Positions 11,338-26,245 are shown, numbered from the stretch's first letter. The stretch: DNA of 64,000 nucleotides from Rhinopomastus cyanomelas (GCA_013400115.1 VXBP01000263.1:1-64000); one strand, 5' to 3'. Made by a program: numbers and translations. Notes: generated by a model from the letters alone, not told the origin.

Positions 11338-14300
11338 CTTAGAGAGTAAGTGAGGCACAAGCACGCACTGGTCACCCGAGTTGACAACACCCAGCAGAAC
11401 AGACATCACAGCCAGCTATTGAACACAGTGACAAAACTTGACAGACAAAGCATTCACGTGGCATTTGTGTAAGGAGGGCAGACTGGGATTTAAAATACTT
11501 TAATATTCAGCAATGAAGCAAGGCTTTTATTTGTCATCCAGCGCGTGACGGCTGTCGTCATGGGTGTTGGTGAGCTTTGCCACAATTCCCAGAGTAAGGC
11601 ACTTATGGGAAAAGTCTGTAGTGGGAAAAGTTTCCCTATGCCTGATGTCGTCCACAAAATTAAGTATAAGCACAAAAACAGTACCACAGTGTGTGTATCT
11701 ATGGGATTTGCACACTCAGTCAAGCAGTTCTAGGTCTTCGGGTTCTTCCTATGCAGAAATGAATGTATGGATATCTTCCCCAGAGAGGAGCATCGCAGTC
11801 GGTACTGAAACCAGACAAGTAGTTGCCAGAAGTAATGTGCCTCTGTTAGACTGGATGTGAAAAATGGGGAGATGTTTCTGGAATATTTCTTCACTCCTTT
11901 GTCAGGTTAGATTAATAGCCAGTAATGGCTGTCTTCTTTTTTTTTTAATAAACTCACAGAAGGTATTATCACTCCCTACCAAAGCAGGAATATGTTTTCC
12001 AGTCCTGATCATATTCTGACAAGTGTCGTCTCCTAAAATTTCAGTATCTCAGTTTACATGTGAGCAATCAAAACTTGTTAGGGTTTGGCACTGAACACCT
12101 CTGATAATTTGGTTTGGGCTGGTTTTGCTTGATGCAGTGAGATGCAAAGGACTTTTACATTCCCTTGTCCTGGTTGCCAGGGGCTCCAGCAGTACACACC
12201 ACCAGAGAAAAAGTCCTTCTGGCAGAGACTGAGTGGCACAGGGCGAAGGAAGGAGCTGCAGTAGAATTCTCAGGGACAGGAAGACGAGAGAGATTACAAC
12301 CCCAGGGCAAATGGATGGATTCCTACAGTGATCCCACTGAATATTTGTTCAACAGACCTCTGCTAGCCATTTGGAAATGGGACCGAAACACAAAATAATA
12401 CATCAGTCTGGAACTGAGGAATACAGCTTCAAACAGGTGGAGGAGGTACTTATTTCTAACAGTGTGCAGCATGGACCTGCCGTATATGGGTGCTCTGGGT
12501 GAGATAAGTAACAGTTCCAAAGGACCCAGTAAGACTTTCAGAGATGCTCTCATCTGTATTTGTTCCCAAAAGCCGCAGCCATAGATCGCAATCGCAGAGT
12601 GCAAAGCCTTGCACAAAAGGCCCGTGACAAACGCGTGTCTGTGCCTCACACAGCTTCCAACCTCAGCCACAGATAAACTCCTTTTCGCAGCTCTAATCTG
12701 TTTTGCAGACGTTTTTACAGTACCATGACAAAGAGATACAAGGAGCTTCCTGCAACAATAGCAGGATTTACACCAGTGTGGGCCACTGACACTGCAGCGG
12801 TTCAGATTATGACCCGATTGCACAACACAGCCTTCATAAACATCACAGAAGCCACAGAGGAGGCAGGTTGTACTCAGCACATCCATCATCAGCTGCAGCC
12901 AGAACAAGCAGATTACCAGAAGCGCAGCCTACGTTGTAACTATCTCTCCCTTTTTGTCACTAAGCCATATGAAGCGTTTGCTGTAGAATTATTCTTACAT
13001 CTCCTCTGTTGATAAGCTACTTAGCAAGGTAGGGTTGTAGCTAACCTGAGTACTCTGTGAGAAATGCAATGTGCCATTTCCCTGTGCTGCTCTGTGATAT
13101 TTGGGTGCCTCTTTCCAGTTACTTTTTGTCAATTGCAGCTTCTATCTCCCAGCTAAACCCTTTGTCCCCTACATGGGTCAAAAAAAGACCCTGAATGCAG
13201 AAGTTTCTCCTGGAAAGAAGATGTTTAATGCATTTTCTCATAGTTTGCATCTGAGAGCAAGGGAAGGAATTCAGTACCTTTACACAAATTCCTTCTGAAC
13301 TGCACAATGAAGCAAAAGGATTCTGCTGTGCTCAGGTTTGATAAGTGGCTTATTAATACGATGGACTCCCTTACATAAAACCCATTTCGGAAGAAGAAAG
13401 TTTGTGTAAATCTATCAGGCACGATTCAGATGGCCATGTGACAGATATCCAAGAGTGCAGCCAGGATCTTGCAATTACTTTCTACTGTAAATCTTTTGAC
13501 AGTCTAAAATAACTCAATCAGAGGTTTTCAGCTACTAAGTTTATAATTTCAAGGTTTTCCCCGGCTCTAATCAGCAGTTTTATAACCTACTGATCTTCCT
13601 TCGAAAAGAGCTGGTGATGATCAGTGTTTATTCCAAACCATTTAAGAAGGCAGCTGTTTATTAAACTGCCAACAGCTATGATTGATTTCTGATGCTCATG
13701 AGTGCATCTGTTTTCTACTTAATGACATCATTGCGAGCAAACAGATACTGCAGGCTGGGGCTCTAATGGAGAATGAAAGCAGCCATGCCTTCTCTATAAA
13801 AAATAAATCCATTTCACTCAGAGAAAATCTATTAATACGTTGAATGCTCACGATACATTCCTGCCAATTGGCGTTCTTAGAGGCAACTGGCATTTCCTCA
13901 AAAAGAGTCTGTGGGTGAACGGTGTTGATATTAAAATTCTCCAAAGAGGACATCTGTTAGTTGAAATTCCAAAAGTGGCGACTGATTTATGATCTAGTAA
14001 ATCACATCTGTACGGGGAAAAAAAGGACTGAACTACAGAGAAGCTAACATCTGTCATCAGGCAAATACAGACCATGAGAGTGAGTGAAAAATAGGAGTAT
14101 TTCAGGTTGGGAGGGTTCCCTGTAATTCTGCCCGTCTTGTGGTGTTTGAGATAAGGAATAAAAATGACTCTACTCCAAGCATCACTGAAACTTGCAAAAG
14201 TAATAACATTTTAAACCTCATTTCTTAGGACTGAATTCCCATCTGGTGTAAAGTAGCTCACTTTTTACTGGCTTTAACTTCTGTCTCCTCAGCAATGCAC

Positions 14301-14950
14301 TGCAAACCATGGCATTGTGACGAGAGCACTGCTGTTATCTACTTGTAAGAGTTTCCTTTTAATATAACTTTATTTTTGTTAAAGAAAACACAAAGGGCAC
14401 ACACAGCCATTTCCTTTGCAATCCCTCGTGTGCAGACAGGGATATGGAGTTAGGAGCGCTGCTACTCTTACCTGCTTCTTCCTGGGAAACTCTGAGAATA
14501 ATGTCTTAAATTCTATGACAAATAGGGTTTGATGCGCTCAGAGAACAAGGAACCCTGAACTGTGAAGCATCTGCCCTGACCAGAGAGAGTGTCAGCTGCA
14601 TCTTTTGAAGCTGCATTAAGAGCCAGAGAACTGGGCTCACCCTTGTGAGGCGTCCAGCCCCTTGCTGCCACATGCCTTGGGGTTGGGCAGCTTGATCTTC
14701 TGGCATCTCCTTCAGAAGCCCCTGTCTGTCTCCTCAATGACTCCTTTGCAATGCTGGTGCATTTTGCTTGGCTCTGCAGTACTGCATGTTGGTGAGAGAA
14801 TAGAGCTAGAGGCACTAGACTTAAAACCCCAGCAATGCAAAATTCTTCATGTTAAAAGAATATTTAAAGAAAAAAGAATCACAAAAAGTGAAATTGCAGA
14901 CTGAGGCCTGAAATAAAGCCTTCAGATTTCTTGGCTTTTGTGTTCTATTT
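11338..14950. other. Unique interval; longest unexplained minus-strand ORF
   Basis: About 3.6 kb with no recognised repeat. It contains a 194-codon minus-strand open frame (12323-12907, described separately) and a T-run at about 11937-11947. No splice-bounded exon or RNA gene stands out. Confidence 0.5.
12323..12907 (-). other. Unexplained 194-codon open frame, probably not a gene
   Basis: This is the longest ATG-initiated open frame on the minus strand. The predicted product is rich in Cys, Leu and Ser. It has Cys-rich pairs near residues 17-21 and 46-53 and no repeat, signal peptide or domain that I recognise. A second open frame runs the other way over 12725-13012, which argues against selection on either. 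In 64 kb of this composition one frame of this length can occur by chance. No promoter, intron or poly(A) evidence supports it. I list it only because it is an outlier in length. Confidence 0.15.
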
Positions 14951-15230
14951 TATAGAGTCACTAAGGTTGGAAGAGACCTGCAAGATTATCCAGTCCAACC
15001 ATCAACCCAACGCCGCTCTGCCCACTAAACCATATCCCCCAGGGCCACACCCTGAAAGGGTTTTTTTTAACCTGGGTAGCCTTTTCCAACTCCTGACCAC
15101 TCTGCCAGGGAAGAAATCTTTCCTGATGTTTAATCTAAACCTCTCTTGGCACAACCTGAGGCCATTTCCTTTTGTTCTATCACTGGTGACTTGGGAGAAG
15201 AGACTGAACCCCACCTCTCTTATCTCCTCT
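14951..15230 (-). mobile_element. CR1 LINE fragment, minus strand
   Basis: The plus strand reads TATAGAGTCACTAAGGTTGG, 'AGAGACCTGCAAGATTATCC' and AGTCCAACCATCAACCC. It continues through the TGCCAGGGAAGAAATCTTTCC and CTTGGCACAACCTGAGGCCA blocks and TATCACTGGTGACTTGGGAG. These are the reverse complement of the CR1 3' region. An open minus-strand stretch at 15002-15214 encodes a degraded ORF2 C-terminus (SQVTSDRTKGNGLRLCQERF). The 5' boundary near 15230 is approximate. Divergence and the missing perfect tail repeats suggest an older copy. Confidence 0.9.
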
Positions 15231-18200
15231 TACCTAAACCTGAGCAAACCTCTGTAGCTTCTGAAATTTGGGAACACTATTCTAGAGCAATGCCTGCTCT
15301 CTCCTGGGTATTTAATTGGCTATGGTTGTCTTTCACCTGCAGGAGCACCAGGGACCATCCATGTTCTCTTTACAGAAAGCAAGTGATGAAAATTCAAAGC
15401 CTAACAAGTCTCCTCATTCAGGTTTAAAATTTAGTTTTGAGTCTCAGCCTACCCAGACAATTTTCATCCTTTTCTATGTTCTAACTTTTCTCTCCTGCAA
15501 TAACTCTGCATCTCATACCTGTCCCAAGCTTCAGTTACTAACACACTCCACCTACAAATGAAGTATGTCATTCCCTATTTCTTGCCATCTTGAAATAATT
15601 AGCAAAGCCTGTTAGAAACATCAGAAGGCACTGGCGAACCACTTGACTGCAATCAGCAATCCCATGGCAAAGCTTGGGGATGTTAGCGCTTTGGGTTGAG
15701 ACTGTGAATAGCCTCATCCCAACCTGAAGAGGCTTCCTACAGCACACTTTGTTCCAAAGCCAATAAATGCACCACAGAGCTTGGAATTAGGTCTCACTAT
15801 AGTCCTACGCTACACTTTGAAATCTGCAGACACCTTAACTTGTCCATAAAACCATTTGCAACCAATAGTGGAAAAACAGACCTCTGTTTCAGACACACAT
15901 TTTCTGTAATGTTACAAATATCCAGTGCAACCTGCTAATGCATGAGAACATGTAACTTCGAATGAAATGCTCCCATGTGGTCCACACGCCTGATGCTTGG
16001 GAGCCTTCCTAGTTATTTTAGTTTTCAAATAGGGAGGTAAACCTAGAGAATTGCCTACGAAGTCTCACCATGGGTCTTCAGGGAAATTTAAGGCCTGGAA
16101 TATCCTTTCCTATGACTACAGTGCAAATACTTAAAATGGAGGAGGAATAATTCTTTTGCAGTAGGTTATGATAATTTATACTGACTGCCAAATCAGGCTA
16201 CTGATTTTGCAATGCTTGATGCAATTTCATTACATTAAGTAGACAACATATTTGATAGTGAAAATAAGCTTCTTACAGCTTTGGAATAAGAAAAAAATCA
16301 GACTTGCTTTTTCATTACTTTTTTTCAGTTATTTGTTTGTTCTTCATGAAACTTAGGAGAGAAATTCTAAACTTTGACATTTTCTACAGTGCACTACACT
16401 GCCCTTACTCCATGGGTAAGTGCTATTCTAAGCACCCGTGATGCTGAATTTGATATCCTAAACATTTTATTACACTTTGTTTTTTGGGCATGCATTATCA
16501 CTTCAGGTAGTCAAGCAGCAAGTGAACTTCCCGCTGTGATGATACTCAGCAACCGCTCCAACCTATTGAGGATGCAGGTAGCAATTATGCAAACCAAGGT
16601 GCACAGAGGCAGACTCTTCTTAAAGGTGGTGTCATGGAACACATTGAACGAGTTATGACTGGAATTATCTAGCAGCAGAAACTGTGATAGCACTAAAGCT
16701 GACTAGATCATTGGGGACATTATATTGATGAGTTTTTCAATCTTGTCAATTCACTCCCATCATTTCCCAGCAAGTCCAAGATGTGGTTAGTGGGTAACGC
16801 ACGTACAGACAGGTTGCCACAGGGTGAGATGTTACTGCAGGTTGGTGCATCTGCAGAAGAAGCTTTTGCAGAGCAGATGAGAGCCATTACATATACACAT
16901 GGGTTTGCCCAACAGTAATCAACAGACTCAAAACACCAGAGGGACAGAAATTACTTCAGGGGACTAAACTACAGGAAATCACATCCCATTAATTCTGCTG
17001 CTCAGAGAACAATTTGGGGTTTTCATTTAATTTCTGTCTCATTCTCAGATGATATATGGCTCTGGTTTCTAAGTACAGGCTGCATTTAAACATTGATTGT
17101 ATAGAAAGAAAACACACCCATTATTTCAAAGCTTCAGGGAGGATAATTTTGCTGCCCAGTTTCCTCTGATTTTGAGGTGGGGAATTGCCAACTGTCCTTA
17201 AGCAGCCACCCAGGGTATCCAGACAGATGCATCCAGCATTAGCACATCATACGCTTCCCATGCTGTGACTTGAATAAGAGAGTAAAATGGAATATATTAT
17301 TTCTGCAGCCACCAAATTAGTAATAGCTTGTTGGCTTGGGCTTTTTTAAATTCCTAGTAAGGAGAACACGCAAGTTCAAGAGGAGAAGAAAAATGTACAA
17401 CAAGGTAAACATATTAGTGTGATCCCTAAAGCGCCTGGCACCATATGCACATGTTTGTGAGGGCTTCTGCTTCAGTGAACAACTTGAACAACACATCGTT
17501 TCTCTGATCCTGTTTGATCCCACGAGAAACCCTTGCAGGTCGCTGTTTAAATGAGGAGAAAATTGGTTATAAATCAACTTAATTTTCAAAGGTATTAATC
17601 CAAAGAGGACCCAATTTTGTGTGAAATGGTAACATTTAGAAATGAGCATAAGAAAATCTCTGTATGAAACCCCCCTGACTTTAATCTGAGCTAGCATCTG
17701 CATCTTAAACTAGAATGACACTGTCTCTCTCATTTTTTAAGGTATCCAAATTTCATCAGGGATACAGAACGTGAAGCCAAATTAATCATAAAGAAATTGC
17801 TCATCTTTTTTGTAAACATGAGGAGGGTGGAATATTTGATGCCTCCACTCGTTGTCTACATTTGGGATGAAGTATATGCTATTAAGAGTAGCTTCTTCAT
17901 AGAAATTACTTGTAATTTCTGGAATAAAATGGTTTTAAATCAGAGCAAGGTGACACAGCTGTATGAAAGGCACAGTTTGTAACTAGGAAGAATAAAGGTT
18001 TGAATTTAATGACATGACACATTTTTCTCTCTGTTCTGCCATGTACCAGCTGAATGAAAAACAAACTTGTAATTGTGTCCTGCACTGGAATTCAGAAATA
18101 TTCACCCCCTGCTCCTCTCCCCAAGGAACTGGAGAACAGCTGTACCTCTGAAAGGTCTTTGCTTACATCGCAAACCTACTGCACCACTCATCACAATCAA

Positions 18201-20155
18201 GCTGTGCTCAAAAGAAAATGAGCTGCTTTGATACGTCCACAGAGCTGCTCCCTTTGTTTCCTTCCTGTGGCTTAAGTGCAGAAGTAGAAAAAGTTTTGTG
18301 ACTGAGATGCTACATTTGTGCAGTCAGCTATTGACATATTTTTTTACAAGAAGAATTCACGGAGGGAGCTAATCCTGCAGAGCGCTGGCTCTAGTGAAGT
18401 GGAGAGAGCTTGCCAGGGATGCTCAGCGTCTCACAGGCTATACTCCAACTGACAGCGCAAGAACAAAATGACTTCAAGGTCAGAGAGATGCGGAGAACTT
18501 GAATCTCTGCATGCTTCAGACATCAGCGGTGCCTCTATTTCACGTTACATGTTACCACGGCTTTTTTGTAATGATTTTTGGAAAATACAGGGAAAACATT
18601 AACAAAAATACGAAGCAAGTAAGCTGCAAAGGTAAGAAACTCAATATCCCACTAAATAGATACTGAATCATAGGCAGTTTGGACTATGTGGCTTTCTCAT
18701 TAGCTAGAGGACAAATTCTCCTCTCTTATGCTGATAGAGCTGTTACAAAGTTAATGAGGAAGGTCTGGTCCAACTGGCTTCCTGAAGCCAACATTTTTAT
18801 ATATCAATACACTGCATGCTGGTACTTAGCAATGTGCTTTTCTCTCTAAACATAAGAGCAGCTTAAAAATATTCATAAACAAACCAACCCACCCATACGA
18901 AAAATCCAAACCGATACTGCTGTAATGCACATCTGAACCCATGAATAGTCTTGTCTTCTCAGAGGCAGAAGGTCCAGTGATTAAAGCGCACAAACAGGGC
19001 TAAAAACCTCCTCTCAACTCACCCCTGATCTACCGTGTGACCCTCCCCATCTCCTCTCAAGCAAATTATGTAGTTCCTGTCGCTTTTCTTTTAGCCACAT
19101 GTTCAGGAAAGTACTATTCCCACGTTTCTGTAGCTGATACAAATTGTGAGAACCAATTATCACTTGTGAAATGCTTTGAGTGCACATTGTCGGAGCACAA
19201 CTAAGAAAAGAATGGTAATTATTTGTAGTTATCATTTTCCAGCACATTTAAAACAATTTTCTGTGCCTCAGCTAAAGCCATCACACCCAAACCTGATCCT
19301 CCTCAAACCCCTGCTCTGAAAGCGCAGATGTGATGCTGCCAATATGTAAAAGCGCCCAGGCAAATCTGAGTGTCTTTATTAAACATTAAACACGTTGGCT
19401 GTTAGATAAGTTGAATTCAAGTTTCCCTCCTGAGCATTTGTAGTTACAACACCTTCATCTGACTGAAACCATTCACATACAGCTTCTCTAGCATCCTTTG
19501 GATAAAGGTTTATATCGAAGAACACTAAATGCTTGAAGAGGAACGAAGACCTTCCTGAAGGAGAGAGGAATGTAGATGCACACACATCTACACACAGACA
19601 TATATAAAACACACAGAGCTAAGGAAGTTTGTAAAAACATGAGTATTACAGAGAAAGCAGGTATCTATAGTAACAAGATGCTGGTATTCTGATGTCACTG
19701 CACTTTCTCATAATAGGACCATTAATGAAATAGTTGTTTGATGTTCCATTGCATATAATGATAGCTTTTTGTGCTGTAAGTAGACAGCTATACAGATATG
19801 TGCAGATACGTTGTTATTGCCAGAAAAATCCTCAGCAGGGCCATTAGAAAAAGCCATCAGGCTATCCTTGCCTTTTTTTTTTTTTGGATTTGTAGAGGAA
19901 TTATTCCCAAGGCGCATTCGGTATCAAAAATGCCTTCAGTGTTAAGAATGTTATGGTTTTCCCATACACTGCAATAATAAAAAAGTAAAATACAATATTA
20001 AAGTGATAGCAATGTTTTATTTGGAAATTGAATGAAAACTGATGGATCAGGATAGCAACACCCTATCACATTCTAGGACCTGCCACGCAAATTTGCTGAT
20101 CCTGGAATTCTCTCTCATTCCCTGGAAAATTTGTACTTCGCTGGTATAAAAATAT

Positions 20156-20181
20156 TTATGTGATTTTTTTTAATCACATAA
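20156..20181. repeat. 10-bp inverted repeat with T6 loop
   Basis: TTATGTGATT (20156-20165) is followed by six T residues and the exact reverse complement AATCACATAA (20172-20181). This is a small perfect hairpin in otherwise unique AT-rich sequence. No flanking terminal repeats mark it as a transposon. The stem is too short for a typical microRNA precursor. Confidence 0.85.
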
Positions 20182-23100
20182 GGAGATGTAACTCTGGGTA
20201 ACTACAACATTTTAAAAAAACTGGTGAAATTGTTGTTGCTGCTTCTTCTGACAGCACCACCGCTTTATTTTTCAGCAGGCAAAGCAGAATCTGCTCATGT
20301 TCAGACAAACATCCTTGGCTGACCAGACTGTCTCATCCTTGGCAGAAATTTACAAGTTGCAACACAAAGAGCTTCCAGTCTTTTAGTTGTAAACTAGACA
20401 AAAATAAGTCTTAAACCCTCAGATGTGAAGGTGGAATAAAGTTCTCTGCTGTTCATTTGTACCAACACCCATTAAGGAAGTGTTTAAAGACGGGCTCATT
20501 TTCACTTTTCCACACTCCAAAGCCCAATGCTGCAATTTTTCAAAGAGAAGGAGCTTCCTGCTGTTCTCCAGCCCTACCACTGAGGAACAGATCAGCTCAT
20601 TAGGTATTTACAACAGCTGTTCTGACCTGTACAAAGCATGGCAGCATCCTATCCTCCTCTTCAGCTAGACTTTGAGCTTCTGTGACAGCCAGTGACTTGT
20701 TTGAAAGTATTAGCGCAATTATTTTAGGACTCTTTTAAAGAAATTGGAATTTGGAAATGCTGTTTACTGCAGATGGTGAATTTTAAGGGGTCACACACGT
20801 GATAGAGTAAACTGACTTTAACAAACAACTGATTTGTCTCATCTTTTCCAAACGTTTATAAGGAAGGCTTCACTCTGGCTCTGATATTTCACTGTGATTT
20901 TTCAAGTAATACTGCTCAGCAAGACTAAGGCCTCCAAAAATGATAACAGCATCTGGAAAACAAAAGCTGACGTATTCAGATGTCCAAGCAAAGATATAAA
21001 CAAACACCTCAGAGACTGACCAAAATCAGTCCATACCATTCACACCAGTGGGTGGGTTCCAAGGAAGATCATACTGAAGCAAAGCACAATGTGTATGCAA
21101 CTCCTTCCAGTCTCAGACTGGTACATCCTCACAAATGCTGCACTTCTGCCTATTATCTCTCCCTAGGTGTTGCTCTTCCTCACCCACACTGTAACTGCAA
21201 GTGGAGTTTTTAGTAATATGGCTCTTATATTTCATTCATGGGACAGACTCATCAGCTTTTCTAGCAATGAAGAACAGTTTACACATAATGATCTAAACCC
21301 AAAAGGGATCTTGGACCACACTCAAGCAGATGCAACAACTTGCCCAGTGGTACAAGGCAGAAGAAAATTTCATGTCGCCTCAGCCAGCAGGATGGGGCAA
21401 GTGAAGGGGCTGCCCAACCTCAGAGGCTCTTCCTGAGAGCACTGAGCAACTGACATCTACAACACTCAGTATTTGGTAGGTGTCTGCTGTTATGGGTATG
21501 AAGTACACATTCCTCTATTTCTTGCTTACTTTAGCAAGGTTAGACTAGGACACAACCCAGAGGTGCACATCACATACAACCACTGCTAACCAAGGAGCCT
21601 GCAGCTCCTCATGCCTCTCCTCAGACCCTCCTATTCGTTATATTTTGCGCTGGAGTAGCCTACTGCACTTGTACTAGCTACAAAATTGATTGTGGAAAGG
21701 TGTTACAGACACAGAAAATAATGTTTATGAATTTTTTGGGAGGACGTGCTTTTGATTCAGTGTTTTACTGCACGGATGTGTAAATATTTCTGCAGGGAAG
21801 AAAAAGCCAGTGACCACATTGCCAAAGCAGAAATACATGCAGAGCTTTTATAGCAAAACAAAAGGTGTATGCCTTACGATGGAAATGACATCCGTACTAA
21901 GGACATTTTCACCTTGAATCCCATCAGCCATCACTTGCAGACAAATTCCGTTATTGTTTGTGTGCACTCAAACAGCACAGGATGTTTTACACAGCTACAG
22001 TTTTATAACTGCCTGCCCTTGGCCTAGGCTCACTGCAATAATCAGAACTTGTAAACATTCTGCACAAACACCACATTTCTTTTGTTATCTGAATTTAACA
22101 TGTAATGAGTCCATTTTTTTCCTGAGTAATTACAAAGCATTCGAAGTTTTCAAACCTTTATGACATAGAGGAAAACATGACCTACAGTGTAGAAATCATA
22201 ATAAAAGCTCTCTAAAAATTTACAGCTTCCTGCGTGGCTGTAAAAATGCTTCACACATTCATTATATCTCCCACTAGAAAATTATTTCCACAGTATGCTT
22301 TCATGAATCTGGAGATGGTTTCAACACCTAGATTGTTGAGAAGCCAAATTATTGTTTTCCTATTGAGGCAACTTGTGAGCTTTTTTCCATTTACTAGCTG
22401 GAATATTTTCAGACACAAAGCTAAATACTACCCTTTTTCTATAAAAAGGGAAAATTAAATACACAGCTTGTGCTTTCAGGGCTAAATTTTGATTTCCCAA
22501 ATAGGGCTAATAAAAAACCCAAAAAGGGAGAGGGAGTGAAGAAAACCCCAACCTATCCAGAGCACTGACTTACAAATGTTGGAATGCAAAATTAATTTTC
22601 TATGGAGAACCTAGAGAAGCACAATTCATTTTAGCCTAACATCTTCAGAGAGGCTGGGAAGAACACAAAGGAATAGTATGTTGTCCTTAAGCCTGAAAAC
22701 CGTAACACAGGGGCCAGCCAATAACAACACCAATTCAGTCACCTAAAACCCTATTGAATCCAGGCAGGGGTATCTTTTGTGTTTGTGTGTACAAGGACAG
22801 GCACCCCTGCCCAAAGCAGGCTGAGTGTCCTTGCAGAGTGAAGAACAAGGCAGAGCAGAAGCGAGTCGTGTGTGAGTGCCGGGCTCAGTGCACTCCAGAG
22901 TGTTTGAGGAGCTGAACAATCAGCTGCTGCTCCTCCGGAACTCAAGCGGAAGAGAAGGAAAGCCAGAGCTACTGAACGAACTTTTTGGTGTAGGAATCTG
23001 TCTAACTGGTCGCTCTAAGAACATTTCCTGCGCAGCAGCCCGTGCTCCCAGACTGTGTCTTTCATGTTTTCCAGATCCTGAGTCTGCACTCAAGGGAGGT

Positions 23101-24175
23101 TACAGCAGGGTCACGCTATTCCCTACAGGCCATTAGCATCATGGTTAGAGCCAGTATCATACCTAGAGGACATTCTAGGATAGTATTAAAGGTAGATAAA
23201 AAGTAACAAAGCCATATTGAAATATTTTGTTGAGTTTTGGCTTCATTTGCAGAAGTTTTCAACTATTTTTATGCACCATAAAAAAAGATTAAATGAAGAT
23301 TCCCAAAGGGCAACTCCTGTATTACATTCTTCCTGTATAATGGAGAATTCCAGATTAATATCTTTTCATCAACACCACATTCAGTTTATTTCCTTACATG
23401 TTATCCTAAAAGTCTAAACACAGCAAATGGTTGTTATAAGTATCTCTGTGGAAATTAATTGCTATTAAGGCTTTACTCAGTTCTGTCATGAAACATAAAG
23501 ATTTTCTTTGAGCTAAACCACAAATAAATCACCAGCATTACATTTGATATAATTCCAATCAGGTTTTTGTGACATTTCTGAATTGCATGGGGGATATGAA
23601 AGTGAAATGTTGTCTGAGAGCAGTTTATTGCTGTGAAGCTCCTCTTTGCATCTTTGTTTTCTGCCTCCAAACATTTTTATTTACTTTCCTCCAGAGAGTT
23701 AAATAACTTGATATAAGGATACTGCAGTTGAGCTTTTCAAACAGGGCTGTCTCAGGGCCCATTCTTGATCTTCTGGATGTCTGCTCTAAACTGTACAATA
23801 CTTCTTGACCTTTTTCCCTACCATGCTTGTAGAATTCAGATCCCATGTCCACAGCAACATAGTTCGGCAGATCAAAGCCAGATGTGCTCTCGTGCAGGCA
23901 CACCTGCTCTGGATAGCCACGGCTCACACAATGCAACAGAGCTAAACTCCTAGGAAGGGAATTGCTAGTTGCCTGTGCTCCCAAGGCTATTATCTCAAAC
24001 AAATGATATTTCTCCCCATCAACATTATTAAAGCCTTTGTATCCTCTGATCTATTTATCACTGTCCATCTTCTTTGTCTCATATCACACATCTTGGTCTA
24101 ACCAAATTCGTAGCATTAAGCATCTCTCATGAGGCAGAGGTTACAGCCTTCCTGTCTTTTCCAGCTATACACACA

Positions 24176-24208
24176 TAATTAATAATAATAATAATAATAA
24201 AAAAAAAC
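24176..24208 (+). repeat. AAT microsatellite with A-run
   Basis: Seven or so AAT/ATA units run directly into an A-tract and then CCCC. It is an ordinary trinucleotide microsatellite and is likely to be length-variable. Confidence 0.9.
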
Positions 24209-25730
24209 CCCAGTGTTCATCTGGATGAATTATTCATAAGTGAATACAACAAACGGCTTGACATTATCTTCATCTTTATATACCCCAGAAAGATTACTGT
24301 GAATCTTTCAAAGTCATTTTTCTATTAGATAGAGGAGTAGGGGTTCTGATGTGTGTGCAGTTAAGTACAGCCAAGTGAGCATAATGCAAAGCAAAACTTA
24401 CCCAAACCCCACAGAGTTATCGCCAGACACACAAGTGACTGTGAACAGAAGCCTTTGCACATGGTACTGATGGAGTTAGGCATGTGCATTGCCCACAAAT
24501 ATAGATTAATTGGTAAAGCAGTGCAGTTATGCCCACTTTCATTTCTTTTTCCATGTGTGCTACTTTGCCTCACAATTTACTAATGTTTTTTATATATAAA
24601 CTGCTCACTTCCCTCCTTTCTGCAGAACTGCAATTTTGGAAACTGCCTAAGTAAGTGATTTTCATTTTCCTGTTTCCATTATACTGGGATCATTTTCACA
24701 GAGTGGAAGAAAATGCCACATAATACATTCTTCCTTATTCTGTCTTACACTTTAAAATACAATTTATAGTCAAAACGTGAATCTAAAAATGGACTCGTGG
24801 GACCAAAGTCTCAGGCACTGTAAACTGGCACAGATTTATTCTCTTCAGCAGAACGAGGCTCTACAGCAGAAAATGTGGCATAGAAGCTTTATATCAGTGA
24901 ATTCACTTAAAACTACAGTAGTTTCCAAGGAAGAAGCTTTTTTGCTTTTCAGCCTGAAAAACAAACTTGCAAGTGTAGTATCATGGTCCCTGATATTGTT
25001 TAAGCAGTTATAAATGATTCTGTAATCAAAACAATTAACAAAACTACTACTGGTGTATGAGCCAGATTCAAAGCAGACCCCTCCAGCTAAATCTGCCTCC
25101 TGTGTTTGCAGGACCTCGTTTTGCACAATAAGCCCTGCAGACACAACACTGGACTCAGGCAGCAATCAACAGGGATGCACCAGAAAACTTACCGCTAATG
25201 TTACAGACTTAACAACAGAGCACAACGGTTATTTCTTGAGGTTTTTATCCCTAATTTCTCTGGGCTTAATGAAGCATTTATTTCCGACTTCCCTCAACAT
25301 TTTTCTGGTTGTCCTCCAGGAAAGACAGCATGAAAACCACAGACCTCTCTAGAGGGCAGCCCTGACAACACAAATAGCAGCGCTAAAGACAGAGAGAACA
25401 ACACTTTGGGATAAAGTCTTCTAATAAGGAAATTAAGTCCTTGTTTAGATCTGCTGGGTGAGTCTGGTTGCCAAAATGAGAAGCCCTATGGAAGGTTAGA
25501 AACAGATCAAGATCCTGGAAGGAGCTGTGAATTTAACCCCACAGCTGAGAAAATCTAGTGTCTCTCTCAGGTTCTAGTGTTTAAGCTACAGTTACTTTCT
25601 TTGAATAGAAGTTTCTGACTTTCACAGCCAGTTAACTAGCAAGTTTCTAACTATCTTATGTTCAATAAAGAAAACTAGGTGGACAGCAAAGAGTGTTTTT
25701 GTAACTTTCTCACGTCCACAACACTGGACC

Positions 25731-25780
25731 TACCTCTAGAGTTCTTGTACCTCTAGACTTCTAATCGTAGACCTCTAATA
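25731..25780 (+). repeat. Degenerate 17-bp tandem repeat
   Basis: TACCTCTAGAGTTCT at 25731 recurs as TACCTCTAGACTTCT at 25748 with one mismatch. A third, weaker ACCTCTAATATC unit follows near 25771. It looks like a small local duplication with no further repeat context. Confidence 0.7.
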
Positions 25781-26245
25781 TCAATAAACAGTAAAAGCAG
25801 GTGGAATTACCAAGGTCAAATTCTTTTGTCTGTATGTAAAACAAGCTAGTGATGTCTTTAAGTGATGCAAACCAGTGCAGCTCCACTGATGCAATGGTTC
25901 TAAAAGGAACATGAGGGCTGCTAACAGACTAAAGGATAAGTTATCTTTTAGAAACTTAACTGGGCAACTTGAAGAGTGACTGTACCCTTTTAGTATTGCT
26001 TTTAATGTCAGAGGCTCTCTAATGTGACTTATCATAACAAAGTGTTCTGTTTATTAATATTACCATTATTACTATAGAAACAAGCAAAACAAAGAGAAAT
26101 TGCCTGCAATTTTCCATTGCTGAAGTTCAAGTGGATGATTCTGCTACTGAAGTAAATCCCTAGGAATATCTGAAAAATTATATAATTACCTCCAAAATGT
26201 GCTAATAGCCCTAAAGCAAATGGGGTTTTATTGCATTTGTTACTT

